A DNA stretch of 51,755 bases, from contig CAAETY010000036.1 of assembly GCA_900759105.1 (NCBI GenBank), positions 1 to 51,755 of the forward strand, read 5' to 3'. The notes under the pieces were generated by a model. It was not told where the DNA came from. It did no database searches and saw nothing but the letters and a program-made list of their open reading frames with translations. Source of the stretch: Peptococcaceae bacterium (GTDB lineage Bacteria; Bacillota; Peptococcia; Peptococcales; Peptococcaceae). A program made the position numbers and the translations under genes. Positions 36,645 through 44,410 of the stretch are shown here, piece by piece; within the stretch, counting starts at the first letter, position 1; every line of letters begins with the position of its first letter.

Positions 36645-36679
36645 CCCTTCACCTCCTTATAGCTACAATAACCGTTTTT

Positions 36680-36708
36680 ATTCTAACATCTCCAACCCTC
36701 GCTCGCAA
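36680..36708 (-). promoter_or_regulatory. Promoter of the CLC gene
   Basis: TTGCGA and TAGAAT on the minus strand with a 17-base spacer, leaving a leader of only about 30 bases, too short for a fluoride riboswitch. Confidence 0.5.
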
Positions 36709-36723
36709 CAGACTCTCAGTGAC

Positions 36724-36753
36724 TTTACACCTACAAATCACAAATGATATACT
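36724..36753 (+). promoter_or_regulatory. Promoter of galU
   Basis: TTTACA and TATACT with an 18-base spacer, about 30 bases before the galU start. Confidence 0.5.
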
Positions 36754-36788
36754 ATAGACAACGATTACTCTCTGCGGAGGTATTTTTT

Positions 36789-37664
36789 ATGCAAAGAATC
36801 AGAAAAGCAGTTATTCCTGCTGCCGGTCTCGGCACTCGTTTTTTACCGGTAACCAAAGCTGTGCCAAAGGAGCTCCTACCAATCGTAGATATTCCTACCT
36901 TACAATATATTATCGAAGAAGCTGCCGCTAGTGGTATTGAAGAGGTTTTGCTTGTAGTAAGCAATCAGAAAGAAGCCATCAAGGCACATTTTTCTGCTGC
37001 GCCTGAGCTCGAAGCATTTTTGCACGCCCATGGAAAAGATGCACTCTGCAAACGCATTGCCTCTATTCCCTCTATTGTAAAAATTTCCTATATTGTTCAA
37101 GAAGAGCCACTGGGCTTGGGGCATGCCGTTTCACTTGCAAAGGATTTCGCAAACGATGAAGCCATTGCTGTGCTTTTGGGTGATGATGTCGTGGATGCCG
37201 ATGTCCCCTGCTTAAAACAGCTCATTGATATTTATAACGATACCGGTGCATCAGTCTTAGGGGTGCAACAAGTACCACAGGAAGCGATTCACAAATATGG
37301 CATCGTTGCACCGGGTGCTGAAACTGCACATGGTCACTGCATTGTTAATAGTCTTGTTGAAAAGCCATCCGCTGAGGAAGCACCGTCGAACCTTGCTATC
37401 ATGGGGCGTTATGTGATTACACCACAGATTTTTGATATCCTCGCAACCACCGCACCGGGCAAGGGTGGAGAAATTCAGCTCACTGATGCCTTGAACACCC
37501 TCGCTGCACAACAAACCATGGTTGCCTGTGATTTTAGTGGAACGCGCTTTGATGTTGGCGACCAACTTGGCTTCATAAAGGCCAATATTGAATATGGGCT
37601 CAAAAGAGAAAGCATTGCACCGGCATTAAAAGACTATCTCAAAGAACTCGTAACCGCCTTTTAG
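36789..37664 (+). CDS. galU: UTP-glucose-1-phosphate uridylyltransferase
   Basis: 291 residues from the ATG at 36789 (GGAGG nine bases upstream). The nucleotide-binding signature is PAAGLGTRFLPVTKAVPKELLPI-type (residues 9-31), with VLLGDDVVD, LVEKPSAEEAP and GKGGEIQLTDAL. It makes UDP-glucose for cell-envelope glycans. Divergent from the CLC gene and followed by rarA after 39 bases. Confidence 0.96.
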   Translation: MQRIRKAVIPAAGLGTRFLPVTKAVPKELLPIVDIPTLQYIIEEAAASGIEEVLLVVSNQKEAIKAHFSAAPELEAFLHAHGKDALCKRIASIPSIVKISYIVQEEPLGLGHAVSLAKDFANDEAIAVLLGDDVVDADVPCLKQLIDIYNDTGASVLGVQQVPQEAIHKYGIVAPGAETAHGHCIVNSLVEKPSAEEAPSNLAIMGRYVITPQIFDILATTAPGKGGEIQLTDALNTLAAQQTMVACDFSGTRFDVGDQLGFIKANIEYGLKRESIAPALKDYLKELVTAF

Positions 37665-37703
37665 TAAACCATTGCACCAGATTTTAGAAAGGGGTATTTG
37701 CAA

Positions 37704-39020
37704 ATGCCCGACCAAATAAATCTTTTTCAAGCAGCAAGTGCCAACATCGGTTATCAATCCCATGCCCCACTTGCTGACCGCATGCGCCCACAAACCCTTG
37801 ATGAGGTTGTGGGGCAAGAAGCGCTCATCGGTCCCGGACGACTTTTACGACGCGCCATTGAAAGCAATCGACTTTCTTCTATTATATTATGGGGGTCGTC
37901 CGGTTGCGGAAAAACCACCTTGGCTTCCGTCATTGCGCAAGTCACCAAACGCCCTTTTCAACGTCTGAATGCTGTAACAGACGGGCTACCGGAGCTTCGT
38001 AAACTAATAAAAAAGGCCGAGGAAGAACTTCATCTATATAACCGACAAACTATTCTTTTTATTGATGAAGTCCATCGCTTTAACAAAGCACAACAGGATG
38101 GTTTGCTTCCGGCAGTGGAAAATGGCACCATCATTCTCATTGGTGCTACCACACAAAATCCGTATTTTAGCATTAACCGCGCGCTTTTATCGCGTTCTCT
38201 TATATTTGAAATGCAACCGCTTTCTAAAAGCGACATTATTAACCTTTGTCATCGTGCCCTTGTTGATCGCGAACGTGGGCTGGGACAATACCACGTAGAT
38301 ATTACCGATGAAGCCCTTGAACATTTCGCTAATTATTCTCAAGGGGATGCACGCATGGCATTAAACGCTTTAGAGCTTTCCGTGCTTTCAAGCCCGGCAG
38401 ATGCCACCGGAACCATTCATATCGATATAGCTGTAGCCGAAGAATCTATCCAACGCCCCGCTGTTAGCTACGATGGAACCGGTGATGAGCATTATGATAT
38501 CATTTCTGCTTTCATCAAAAGCATGCGTGGGAGTGACCCGGATGCAGCACTCTATTATTTGGCAAGAATGCTTGACGCCGGTGAAGACCCACTTTTTATC
38601 GCTCGCCGTATCGTCATTCTCTCTTGCGAGGACATTGGTATGGCAGACCCACAAGCTTTGGTCATTGCGCAAAGTGCCGCCAATGCGCTACAATTTGTAG
38701 GCATGCCTGAGGGACGTATTATTTTGGGGCAAGCCGTTGTTTATATGGCCACGGCACCAAAAAGCAACGCCTCCTACCTTGGCATTGACAAAGCCCTTGC
38801 CGATGTGCGCAAAGGCAAAAATGGCGCTGTACCAAATCACTTACGCGATGCCCATTACGCCGGCGCAGCTGAACTCGGACACGGACTCGGCTATAAGTAC
38901 CCTCATGATTATCCAATGCATCAAGTTGAGCAACAATATTTGCCGGATAATCTTATCGGAACCCACTATTACATCGAAGACGATACTGTCACCGCACAGA
39001 AAGGACCACATCATGAGTAA
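37704..39020 (+). CDS. rarA: Replication-associated recombination protein RarA (MgsA)
   Basis: 438-residue AAA+ ATPase. It opens with a clamp/SSB-type N-terminus (QINLF), then Walker A GSSGCGKTT, Walker B ILFIDEVHRF, sensor 1 GATTQNPYF and the arginine finger region LLSRS. The C-terminal tetramerisation domain follows (KKSNASY-like PKSNASYLGIDKA). It acts at stalled replication forks. The ATG at 37704 follows AAAGGGG. Its last codons overlap the mnmA start. Confidence 0.95.
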   Translation: MPDQINLFQAASANIGYQSHAPLADRMRPQTLDEVVGQEALIGPGRLLRRAIESNRLSSIILWGSSGCGKTTLASVIAQVTKRPFQRLNAVTDGLPELRKLIKKAEEELHLYNRQTILFIDEVHRFNKAQQDGLLPAVENGTIILIGATTQNPYFSINRALLSRSLIFEMQPLSKSDIINLCHRALVDRERGLGQYHVDITDEALEHFANYSQGDARMALNALELSVLSSPADATGTIHIDIAVAEESIQRPAVSYDGTGDEHYDIISAFIKSMRGSDPDAALYYLARMLDAGEDPLFIARRIVILSCEDIGMADPQALVIAQSAANALQFVGMPEGRIILGQAVVYMATAPKSNASYLGIDKALADVRKGKNGAVPNHLRDAHYAGAAELGHGLGYKYPHDYPMHQVEQQYLPDNLIGTHYYIEDDTVTAQKGPHHE

Positions 39021-40065
39021 AGTTGCCGTTGGTTTAAGTGGCGGAGTCGACAGCTCCGTGACCGTTCATCTTTTAAAAGAAGCCGGGCATGAAGTCATTG
39101 GCATTCATCTTCTGCTCACCCCAGAAAGCAGTCGCGATGCAGATGCAGCTTTTGATGCACAACGTGTGGCTGAGCATTTCGGCATTGACTTTCATATACT
39201 TGACGCCCGTGAACTATTTGCCAAAACTGTCATCGAACCATTCGCAGATGCCTATATTCACAGCCAAACCCCAAATCCTTGTGTGCGTTGCAACGCCTTT
39301 ATTAAATTTGGTGTGCTTTGGAATGAAGCCAAACGACTCGGTTGCGACAAACTTGCGACCGGACATTACGTACGTATAAAAGAAGCTGCTCATGGGACAG
39401 CACTTGCCACGCCAAAGGACCATAAAAAAGATCAGTCCTATTTCCTTTGGGGCATTCCAAAAGAGGTCCTTCCTCATATTCTTTGCCCGCTCGGCGACTA
39501 TACCAAAGATGAAGTACGTGCCATTGCTGCTTCAATGGGACTATCAACGGCAAGCAAGCGCGAGTCTCAAGAAATTTGCTTTATTCCTAATGATGACTAT
39601 GCCGCATTCTTAACTGAATACTGTCCGGAACGCTTGCCAAAACAAGGCGCTTTTATCAATAACGCTTCCGAACGCATTGGAACCCACGCCGGTGCCTGGC
39701 GTTACACCATTGGCCAGCGTCGTGGACTTGGATTGGCATTGGGCTATCCAGCCTATGTCACTGCTACCGATTGCAAGCAAAACACCGTCACTGTCGGTCG
39801 CGACACCGACCTTTGGCATCAAAAGCTTATTGCCAATGAAGTGAATTTTCATTGTAATGTGCCTAAAGAAGGCTACGCTCGCATTAAAATTCGTTCTCGA
39901 GATGCCGGCACTATGGGGCACTGGCAATTTGACGGCACCACTCTATCAATTACATTTGATGAACCGGTACGCGCTATCACACCCGGTCAAAGCGTTGTGC
40001 TGTACGAAGACGATAACATCATCGGCGGTGGAATAATAACCGCTGCTCTGCCATCCTCCTTATAA
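39013..40065 (+). CDS. mnmA: tRNA-specific 2-thiouridylase MnmA
   Basis: 350 residues. It has the PP-loop GLSGGVDSSV, the first catalytic Cys in NPCVRCNAFIKFG, ATGHYVR, the KDQSYFL block and the second Cys in SQEICFIPNDD. It thiolates U34 of Lys, Glu and Gln tRNAs using sulfur from a cysteine desulfurase. The ATG overlaps the rarA stop by eight bases with AAGGA upstream, so translation is coupled. Confidence 0.96.
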   Translation: MSKVAVGLSGGVDSSVTVHLLKEAGHEVIGIHLLLTPESSRDADAAFDAQRVAEHFGIDFHILDARELFAKTVIEPFADAYIHSQTPNPCVRCNAFIKFGVLWNEAKRLGCDKLATGHYVRIKEAAHGTALATPKDHKKDQSYFLWGIPKEVLPHILCPLGDYTKDEVRAIAASMGLSTASKRESQEICFIPNDDYAAFLTEYCPERLPKQGAFINNASERIGTHAGAWRYTIGQRRGLGLALGYPAYVTATDCKQNTVTVGRDTDLWHQKLIANEVNFHCNVPKEGYARIKIRSRDAGTMGHWQFDGTTLSITFDEPVRAITPGQSVVLYEDDNIIGGGIITAALPSSL

Positions 40066-40080
40066 AAGAAAGGATTTGTT

Positions 40081-41685
40081 ATGTTAACCATCGACCAGAA
40101 AGACGAGATTTATCGCTTTCTCTGTAAAAATATCAATTACGGCACCCATCCTATTAACGATGTGGCTCAGCTTTTTGCAAACAACCACATATCCAGCAAG
40201 GATTACGGATACAGTCGATTAAAAAATATGCTTCGCGATATGCCTGAGTTCATGAGCTTGGTAAATCCAAAAAAAGAATCCGACGAAATGCAAGTGCGTT
40301 TTTCTATTTGGCAGCGTCAGAAAACAGCTTCAAAAGGCAAAAACAAAACCGTTCTGCCAGGAAAAACACGTCGTGCGGCTCGTGGTACCAGTTTGTCAAA
40401 GCCGACACCGACATCGCATCATCACCCGTCATCAAATCTCCCAGAGCCACCGGAATCTCTGTTGGCACATAGTCAACTCGACAGTCACATGTTAGAGCTT
40501 TTAGCACTTAAAACCGGCCGTGTGCAAGCTTCTTTGCCCGGTCTTTTGGAAAGCAGCTATCAACAAGCAAAAGCCGCCAACAGCTTAGATTACACCAAAG
40601 ACAAGATTGGCTTTCGCTTAGATGTGCTTGCAAAAAACGGCAAACCGATTTTTGTTACCTTCAAGTGCGCAGCAAAAAAAGGAAAGCATCAAGCACCTTA
40701 TGCGCTCATTTATATTGATGACTACGATGCACCAAGTACCAGCCTTGAAGTAAACAAAATTATCGGCGATAGCCCTGCCCAAGCTTTAGAGAATTTTGCC
40801 TTCCTAGGACGTTGGGAGGATTTTCTTCAGTCCCTTGCCAATATGGCAACACCGGAAGAATGGGATTTTCCTCATGCAGAGAAAAAAAATCTCTACATAC
40901 TAAAAAAATACATTCAATACACCTTCTACCGCATTCAATTGGAGGGTAAAGTATTATTATCCAAGGACGGCCGTTTGGCCGCCTTTAACACCGGCTTGGT
41001 AGACCGTCATTTTGATGAAATCTATGCCTGCTTTTTACCCAACAACGCAGGCGAATCACCATGGCTCTTCAAAGAGTTTTGTATTGCCGGTCGTTACGGT
41101 TTGGGGAAACAGCTTGTTCAGCATTTTAACCCATTGCCACAGCCTGCTACCTATTTCCAGCACCAGCAAGATTTACTGTTTGACTTAACCCGTGAAATTC
41201 ATTGCGATTATGAACATATTCTCATTGAAAACATCGATCGTTTCCCGCTTTCTTACTTAAAAAATCAATTCTATGACCACAAAAAGGCCGTTAAAATTTT
41301 AAACGATATTGAGCGCACAAATGATGACGTTCAGCGCGAACAGCTCTATGAACGCATTCGCATTCTTATCAGTGATGATATGCTGCTTTATAATCGACTG
41401 AAAAATCGTTTGGATGATGCCGTGCTTCTCTCGCGCAAGGAGGTACGTTGGAATTATCATACAGCAATTCCTTCCTACTATCCTTCCCGCAACACCATGA
41501 ACTTTATGTTGCCTTTGCATTTAACAAGCGATGACGTTATTGACAACGTGCTTGTTGTTGAGCTTACGCCGGCAGGCAATTATCAGGGACAAACTATTTT
41601 AACGCGCGATCAAGCGTATATCGATGCACGTTTGGTTTGCAGTCTAAAGAGTCATTGGCTGGATCTAAAAACCATATCTCGTTAA
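40081..41685 (+). CDS. OST-HTH (LOTUS)-like plus DUF3825 protein
   Basis: 534 residues in three parts: an N-terminal small helical domain (about 5-75, YGYSRLKNMLRDMPEF) like the OST-HTH/LOTUS RNA-binding fold; a low-complexity Ser/Pro/His linker (about 85-135); and a long C-terminal DUF3825 region. Its hallmarks are FLGRWEDFLQSLANMATPEEW, YIQYTFYRIQLEGKV and FNTGLVDRHFDEIYACF. No catalytic motif is evident. The domain pair suggests RNA binding. It lies 15 bases after mnmA, so it is probably co-transcribed with a tRNA-modification gene. Confidence 0.7.
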   Translation: MLTIDQKDEIYRFLCKNINYGTHPINDVAQLFANNHISSKDYGYSRLKNMLRDMPEFMSLVNPKKESDEMQVRFSIWQRQKTASKGKNKTVLPGKTRRAARGTSLSKPTPTSHHHPSSNLPEPPESLLAHSQLDSHMLELLALKTGRVQASLPGLLESSYQQAKAANSLDYTKDKIGFRLDVLAKNGKPIFVTFKCAAKKGKHQAPYALIYIDDYDAPSTSLEVNKIIGDSPAQALENFAFLGRWEDFLQSLANMATPEEWDFPHAEKKNLYILKKYIQYTFYRIQLEGKVLLSKDGRLAAFNTGLVDRHFDEIYACFLPNNAGESPWLFKEFCIAGRYGLGKQLVQHFNPLPQPATYFQHQQDLLFDLTREIHCDYEHILIENIDRFPLSYLKNQFYDHKKAVKILNDIERTNDDVQREQLYERIRILISDDMLLYNRLKNRLDDAVLLSRKEVRWNYHTAIPSYYPSRNTMNFMLPLHLTSDDVIDNVLVVELTPAGNYQGQTILTRDQAYIDARLVCSLKSHWLDLKTISR

Positions 41686-41751
41686 CCGTAATTTGTTGTC
41701 GTATATTTAGGCGAAAGCCTTCATATAAATATTAAAAAAGAGGTGTTTCTT

Positions 41752-43126
41752 TTGAGTCAAAAACAACAGACATCCATGTTGGCAAAGCTTTTCCCAGTGT
41801 TTGGTCAACAAAATGTCAACATGAAGACCGAGCTCTTGGCAGGCCTTACCACATTCCTTACCATGGCGTACATCATTGCCGTCAACCCTAGCATTTTGTC
41901 CGAAACCGGCATGGATGCCGGCGCTTTAGTAACGGCAACCTGCTTAGGGGCAGCCGTGGGTTGTTTCCTAATGGGTTTTGTTGCCAACTTGCCATTCGGT
42001 TTAGCGCCTGCAATGGGGTTAAACGCATTCTTTGCCTTTTCAGTTGTACTGGGCATGGGAATTCCTTGGGAAGTTGCGTTAACAACTGTATTCTGTGAAG
42101 GTATTATCTTTATTCTTTTAACAATCTGCAAGGTACGTGAAGCCGTTGTCCAAGCGATTCCTCACAACATGAAATTCGCCGTAACTGCAGGGATTGGGCT
42201 TTTTATCGCCTTTATCGGTCTCATCAACGGCAGCATTATTGTCAATGACGATGCAACCTTGGTGACCCTCAATCAATTCGCTTTGCCTGGTATTATCACC
42301 TGCATTGGGGTGCTTATTATTGGTGCCCTCGATAAACGCGGTGTGCGGTGCCATTTTAATTGGTATTTTGGTCTGCTCCTGCATTGGTTGGGGCTATGCC
42401 CTCATGAATCCTGCAGCAGCTGCCGAGCTGGGTATTTTCTTGCCTGACGGGATTATGAAATTTGAATCAATTGCACCGATTGCCGGGAAAATTGATTTTA
42501 GCTATATCTTCCACCCAGAACATGCAAGTACCTTTATTATGGTACTCTTAACCTTCCTCTTTGTTGACTTCTTCGACACTGTCGGTACCTTAGTTGGTGT
42601 ATGCTCCAAAGCCAATATGCTCGACAAAAACGGTAATGTACCAAATGTTAGCCGTGCGCTCATGGCAGACGCCGTGGCAACCACCGCAGGCGCCGCACTC
42701 GGTACCTCTACTGTTACCACCTTTGTTGAAAGCTCTACCGGTGTCAGCGCCGGCGGTCGCACCGGTTACACTGCAATCACCATCGGGGTGCTTTTCCTTG
42801 TTGCAATGTTCTTCTCTCCAATCTTCATCGCCATCCCATCATGCGCGACTGCGCCTGCACTCATCTATGTTGGGTACTTAATGCTTGGTGCTGCGAAGAA
42901 CATCGAATTCGATAACATCACCGAAGGTCTTCCTGCATTTATCACGATTGCTGCTATGCCACTCACCTATTCTATCGGTGACGGCTTGATTCTCGGCGTA
43001 CTCAGCTATGTGCTTGTTAACCTCCTTTATAATGTTATGGCACCGGCTGAAAAGCGTAAAAAAGTATCTGTCGTTATGATTGTCCTTGCCATCCTCTTTA
43101 TTTTAAAATTCTGGTTTGGCATCTAA
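41752..43126 (+). pseudogene. NCS2 purine (hypoxanthine/guanine/adenine) permease with a one-base frameshift
   Basis: The first frame (TTG at 41752, AGAGGTG upstream) encodes MAYIIAVNPSIL, GLAPAMGLNAFFA and TAGIGLFIAFIG, typical of the PbuG/AdeP branch of NCS2. It leaves the family near 42340-42346 and ends at 42447. The second frame resumes with GAILIGILVCSCIGWGYAL and continues with LFVDFFDTVGTLVG and GAALGTSTVTTFVESSTG to the end. Removing one base gives an intact 457-residue permease. A strong terminator follows. No purine riboswitch is present in the 66-base gap upstream. Confidence 0.88.
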
Positions 43127-43138
43127 TTTCACACATAT

Positions 43139-43224
43139 AAAAAGACGTATGATTGAACTGTTCCCCCAATTGTTAGACCTAAAATCTAACGATTGAGGGT
43201 CAGTTCAAATCATACGTCTTTTTT
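43139..43224. terminator. Long bidirectional hairpin terminator
   Basis: An 86-base imperfect palindrome. The outer stem (43140-43160 with 43201-43223) has a one-base bulge and the inner stem is CCCCCAATTGTTAGA/TCTAACGATTGAGGG, with T6 on both strands. It serves the permease gene on the plus strand. The stop codon of the minus-strand GNAT gene lies inside its T-run. Confidence 0.85.
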
Positions 43225-43756
43225 ATTTAGGACTCTCCGCTACATTCCACTCAAGATACACCATTTTTTCCGGAATCACGCCTTCTAACAAACTATCTGC
43301 ATAGCCTGCGATGCGAAATCCGTGGTTTTGATAAAGCGCCTTCGCCGGCTCATTGTAGGCATAGGTGTCTATACGAACGACACTACATCCTTCTGCTATG
43401 GCGCGTTCCTTCGCATAGCGTACCATTTGACTCCCGTAGCCTTTCCCCGCTTTAGCAGGCGGAATGCATAGGGTGTGCACCACGAGCACTGCGTCCCCTT
43501 CCCTGGAATATTGCCAAGGAATATCGGCATATTCAGCAGCTTGCTCGTTGTTCAATACCATACTGGCGCAAATCTCGCCATCCTCTTCAAGTACAATCAT
43601 TGTCCCCAATGGCACATTTTTCTCCGGCACCTTCACAGTCGGATATAAGCCCAGCACCCAATTTGATTGGCTACCATGTTCTTGCTCAAAGGTTAATAGT
43701 GCCTCATAACCTGCTACAATAGCTTCAATGTCGTTTTCAGTCGCCTGTCTTACCAT
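43223..43756 (-). CDS. GNAT family N-acetyltransferase
   Basis: 177 residues. Central beta strands with VVHTLCIPPAKAGKGYGSQMV carry the acetyl-CoA pyrophosphate loop (R/Q-x-x-G-x-G/A variant AGKGYG), and the C-terminal NEPAKALYQNHGF motif is typical. Substrate unknown. GAGGAG ribosome site. Followed downstream on the same strand by the long shared hairpin. Confidence 0.9.
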   Translation of the reverse strand: MVRQATENDIEAIVAGYEALLTFEQEHGSQSNWVLGLYPTVKVPEKNVPLGTMIVLEEDGEICASMVLNNEQAAEYADIPWQYSREGDAVLVVHTLCIPPAKAGKGYGSQMVRYAKERAIAEGCSVVRIDTYAYNEPAKALYQNHGFRIAGYADSLLEGVIPEKMVYLEWNVAESPK

Positions 43757-43784
43757 ATTATTACCATCTCCTCTTAATGGCTAC

Positions 43785-44024
43785 TTAATTATTGCGCTTC
43801 GTCCCTTTATATAAAAACGCATTGGGATCCATTTTATAAAACGTTCCTTTGTCAATACCGATGGCTTGTTTGCATACCGGACAGACAATCTTATCCCCTT
43901 GCATTTCTTCCTCAACGTACCATTTCGTAATGCGCGCCTTGTGGCAACGAAGCACCTCCCCTTGACCGATTTTATCGTACTTCCAGAGCTTAGACTTGCA
44001 CTTTGCGCAGCGAATAATTAGCAT
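43785..44024 (-). CDS. Small zinc-ribbon protein
   Basis: 79 residues with paired cysteines CAKC (6, 9), Cys27 next to His, and CPVC (48, 51), fitting one or two zinc-ribbon knuckles. Basic, no membrane segment. AGGGAGG lies before the ATG. It resembles small zinc-finger proteins often annotated as hypothetical; function unknown. It lies 28 bases upstream of the GNAT gene, so it is probably its operon partner. Confidence 0.75.
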   Translation of the reverse strand: MLIIRCAKCKSKLWKYDKIGQGEVLRCHKARITKWYVEEEMQGDKIVCPVCKQAIGIDKGTFYKMDPNAFLYKGTKRNN

Positions 44025-44116
44025 AACGTGCCTCCCTTGCTTTTATCACTTGCTCCCATCATACCATTATTTCCACACTGCGTAGAAAAAAATTAGCGGT
44101 AATTATTTTGCTACAC

Positions 44117-44145
44117 TTTACAACTGTTATAATTTGTGCTATCCT
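44117..44145 (+). promoter_or_regulatory. Promoter of the aro operon
   Basis: TTTACA and TATCCT with a 17-base spacer. A perfect TATAAT at 44128-44133 is an alternative -10. Either places the transcript start 25-40 bases before the leader peptide. The 92 bases between the zinc-ribbon start and this promoter hold nothing else recognised. Confidence 0.6.
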
Positions 44146-44177
44146 TTAGAAAAACTATACCATAACAGGTGATTACA

Positions 44178-44285
44178 ATGTCTATGAGAAACATTTCAGC
44201 GAAAACCCGATATTACTTTACTTACTTTACCTTTACTGGCTTCAGTAAAGGCTATTTGGGTTATCCTGAAAACAGCTCTATCTGA
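44178..44285 (+). CDS. Tyr/Phe-rich leader peptide of the aro operon
   Basis: A 35-codon frame with AGGTGA five bases before ATG and a TGA stop. The centre of the peptide reads RYYFTYFTFTGF, and Tyr occurs twice more (YLGY). In all there are five Tyr and four Phe codons and no Trp. The frame lies between the promoter and a terminator in front of aroF. Ribosome stalling at these codons when charged tRNA-Tyr or tRNA-Phe is scarce would change folding of the nascent RNA, as in the classical pheA and trp leaders. Too short for routine gene calling. Confidence 0.85.
   Translation: MSMRNISAKTRYYFTYFTFTGFSKGYLGYPENSSI
44230..44251 (+). promoter_or_regulatory. Hairpin inside the leader peptide coding region
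   Basis: Perfect 9-bp stem CCTTTACTG/CAGTAAAGG with a four-base loop, starting within the Phe/Tyr codon run. It is likely the pause (1:2) hairpin that a stalled ribosome would disrupt. Confidence 0.7.
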
Positions 44286-44307
44286 CATTTTATCAATGAG
44301 AGATAGC

Positions 44308-44342
44308 AACTGCACGGAGGATATCCCCCGTGCAGTTTTTTT
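44308..44342 (+). terminator. Attenuator terminator before aroF
   Basis: ACTGCACGG/CCGTGCAGT 9-bp stem extended by GG/CC pairs, followed by seven T residues, 23 bases after the leader peptide stop and 68 bases before aroF. The segment GGGTTATCCT (44258-44267) is complementary at nine of ten positions to AGGATATCCC (44318-44327) in the apical part of this hairpin, a candidate competing pairing. Confidence 0.88.
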
Positions 44343-44410
44343 ATATTCTCAATAATTAACCATATGGTCAATGGAATTATTCTTTTATTTTTGAAAGGAG
44401 CACTTTTATT

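Noticed and set aside
36645..36788. Fluoride riboswitch before the CLC gene
   Set aside because: A GGAGATG string occurs but the rest of the motif and its pseudoknot partner are missing, and the predicted leader is too short.
41686..41751. Purine riboswitch before the NCS2 permease
   Set aside because: Only 66 bases, with one tiny GGC/GCC hairpin; the three-way junction core is absent.
44025..44410. T-box riboswitch in front of aroF
   Set aside because: No T-box core sequence or specifier-loop architecture is visible. The gap is fully accounted for by promoter, Tyr/Phe leader peptide and terminator.
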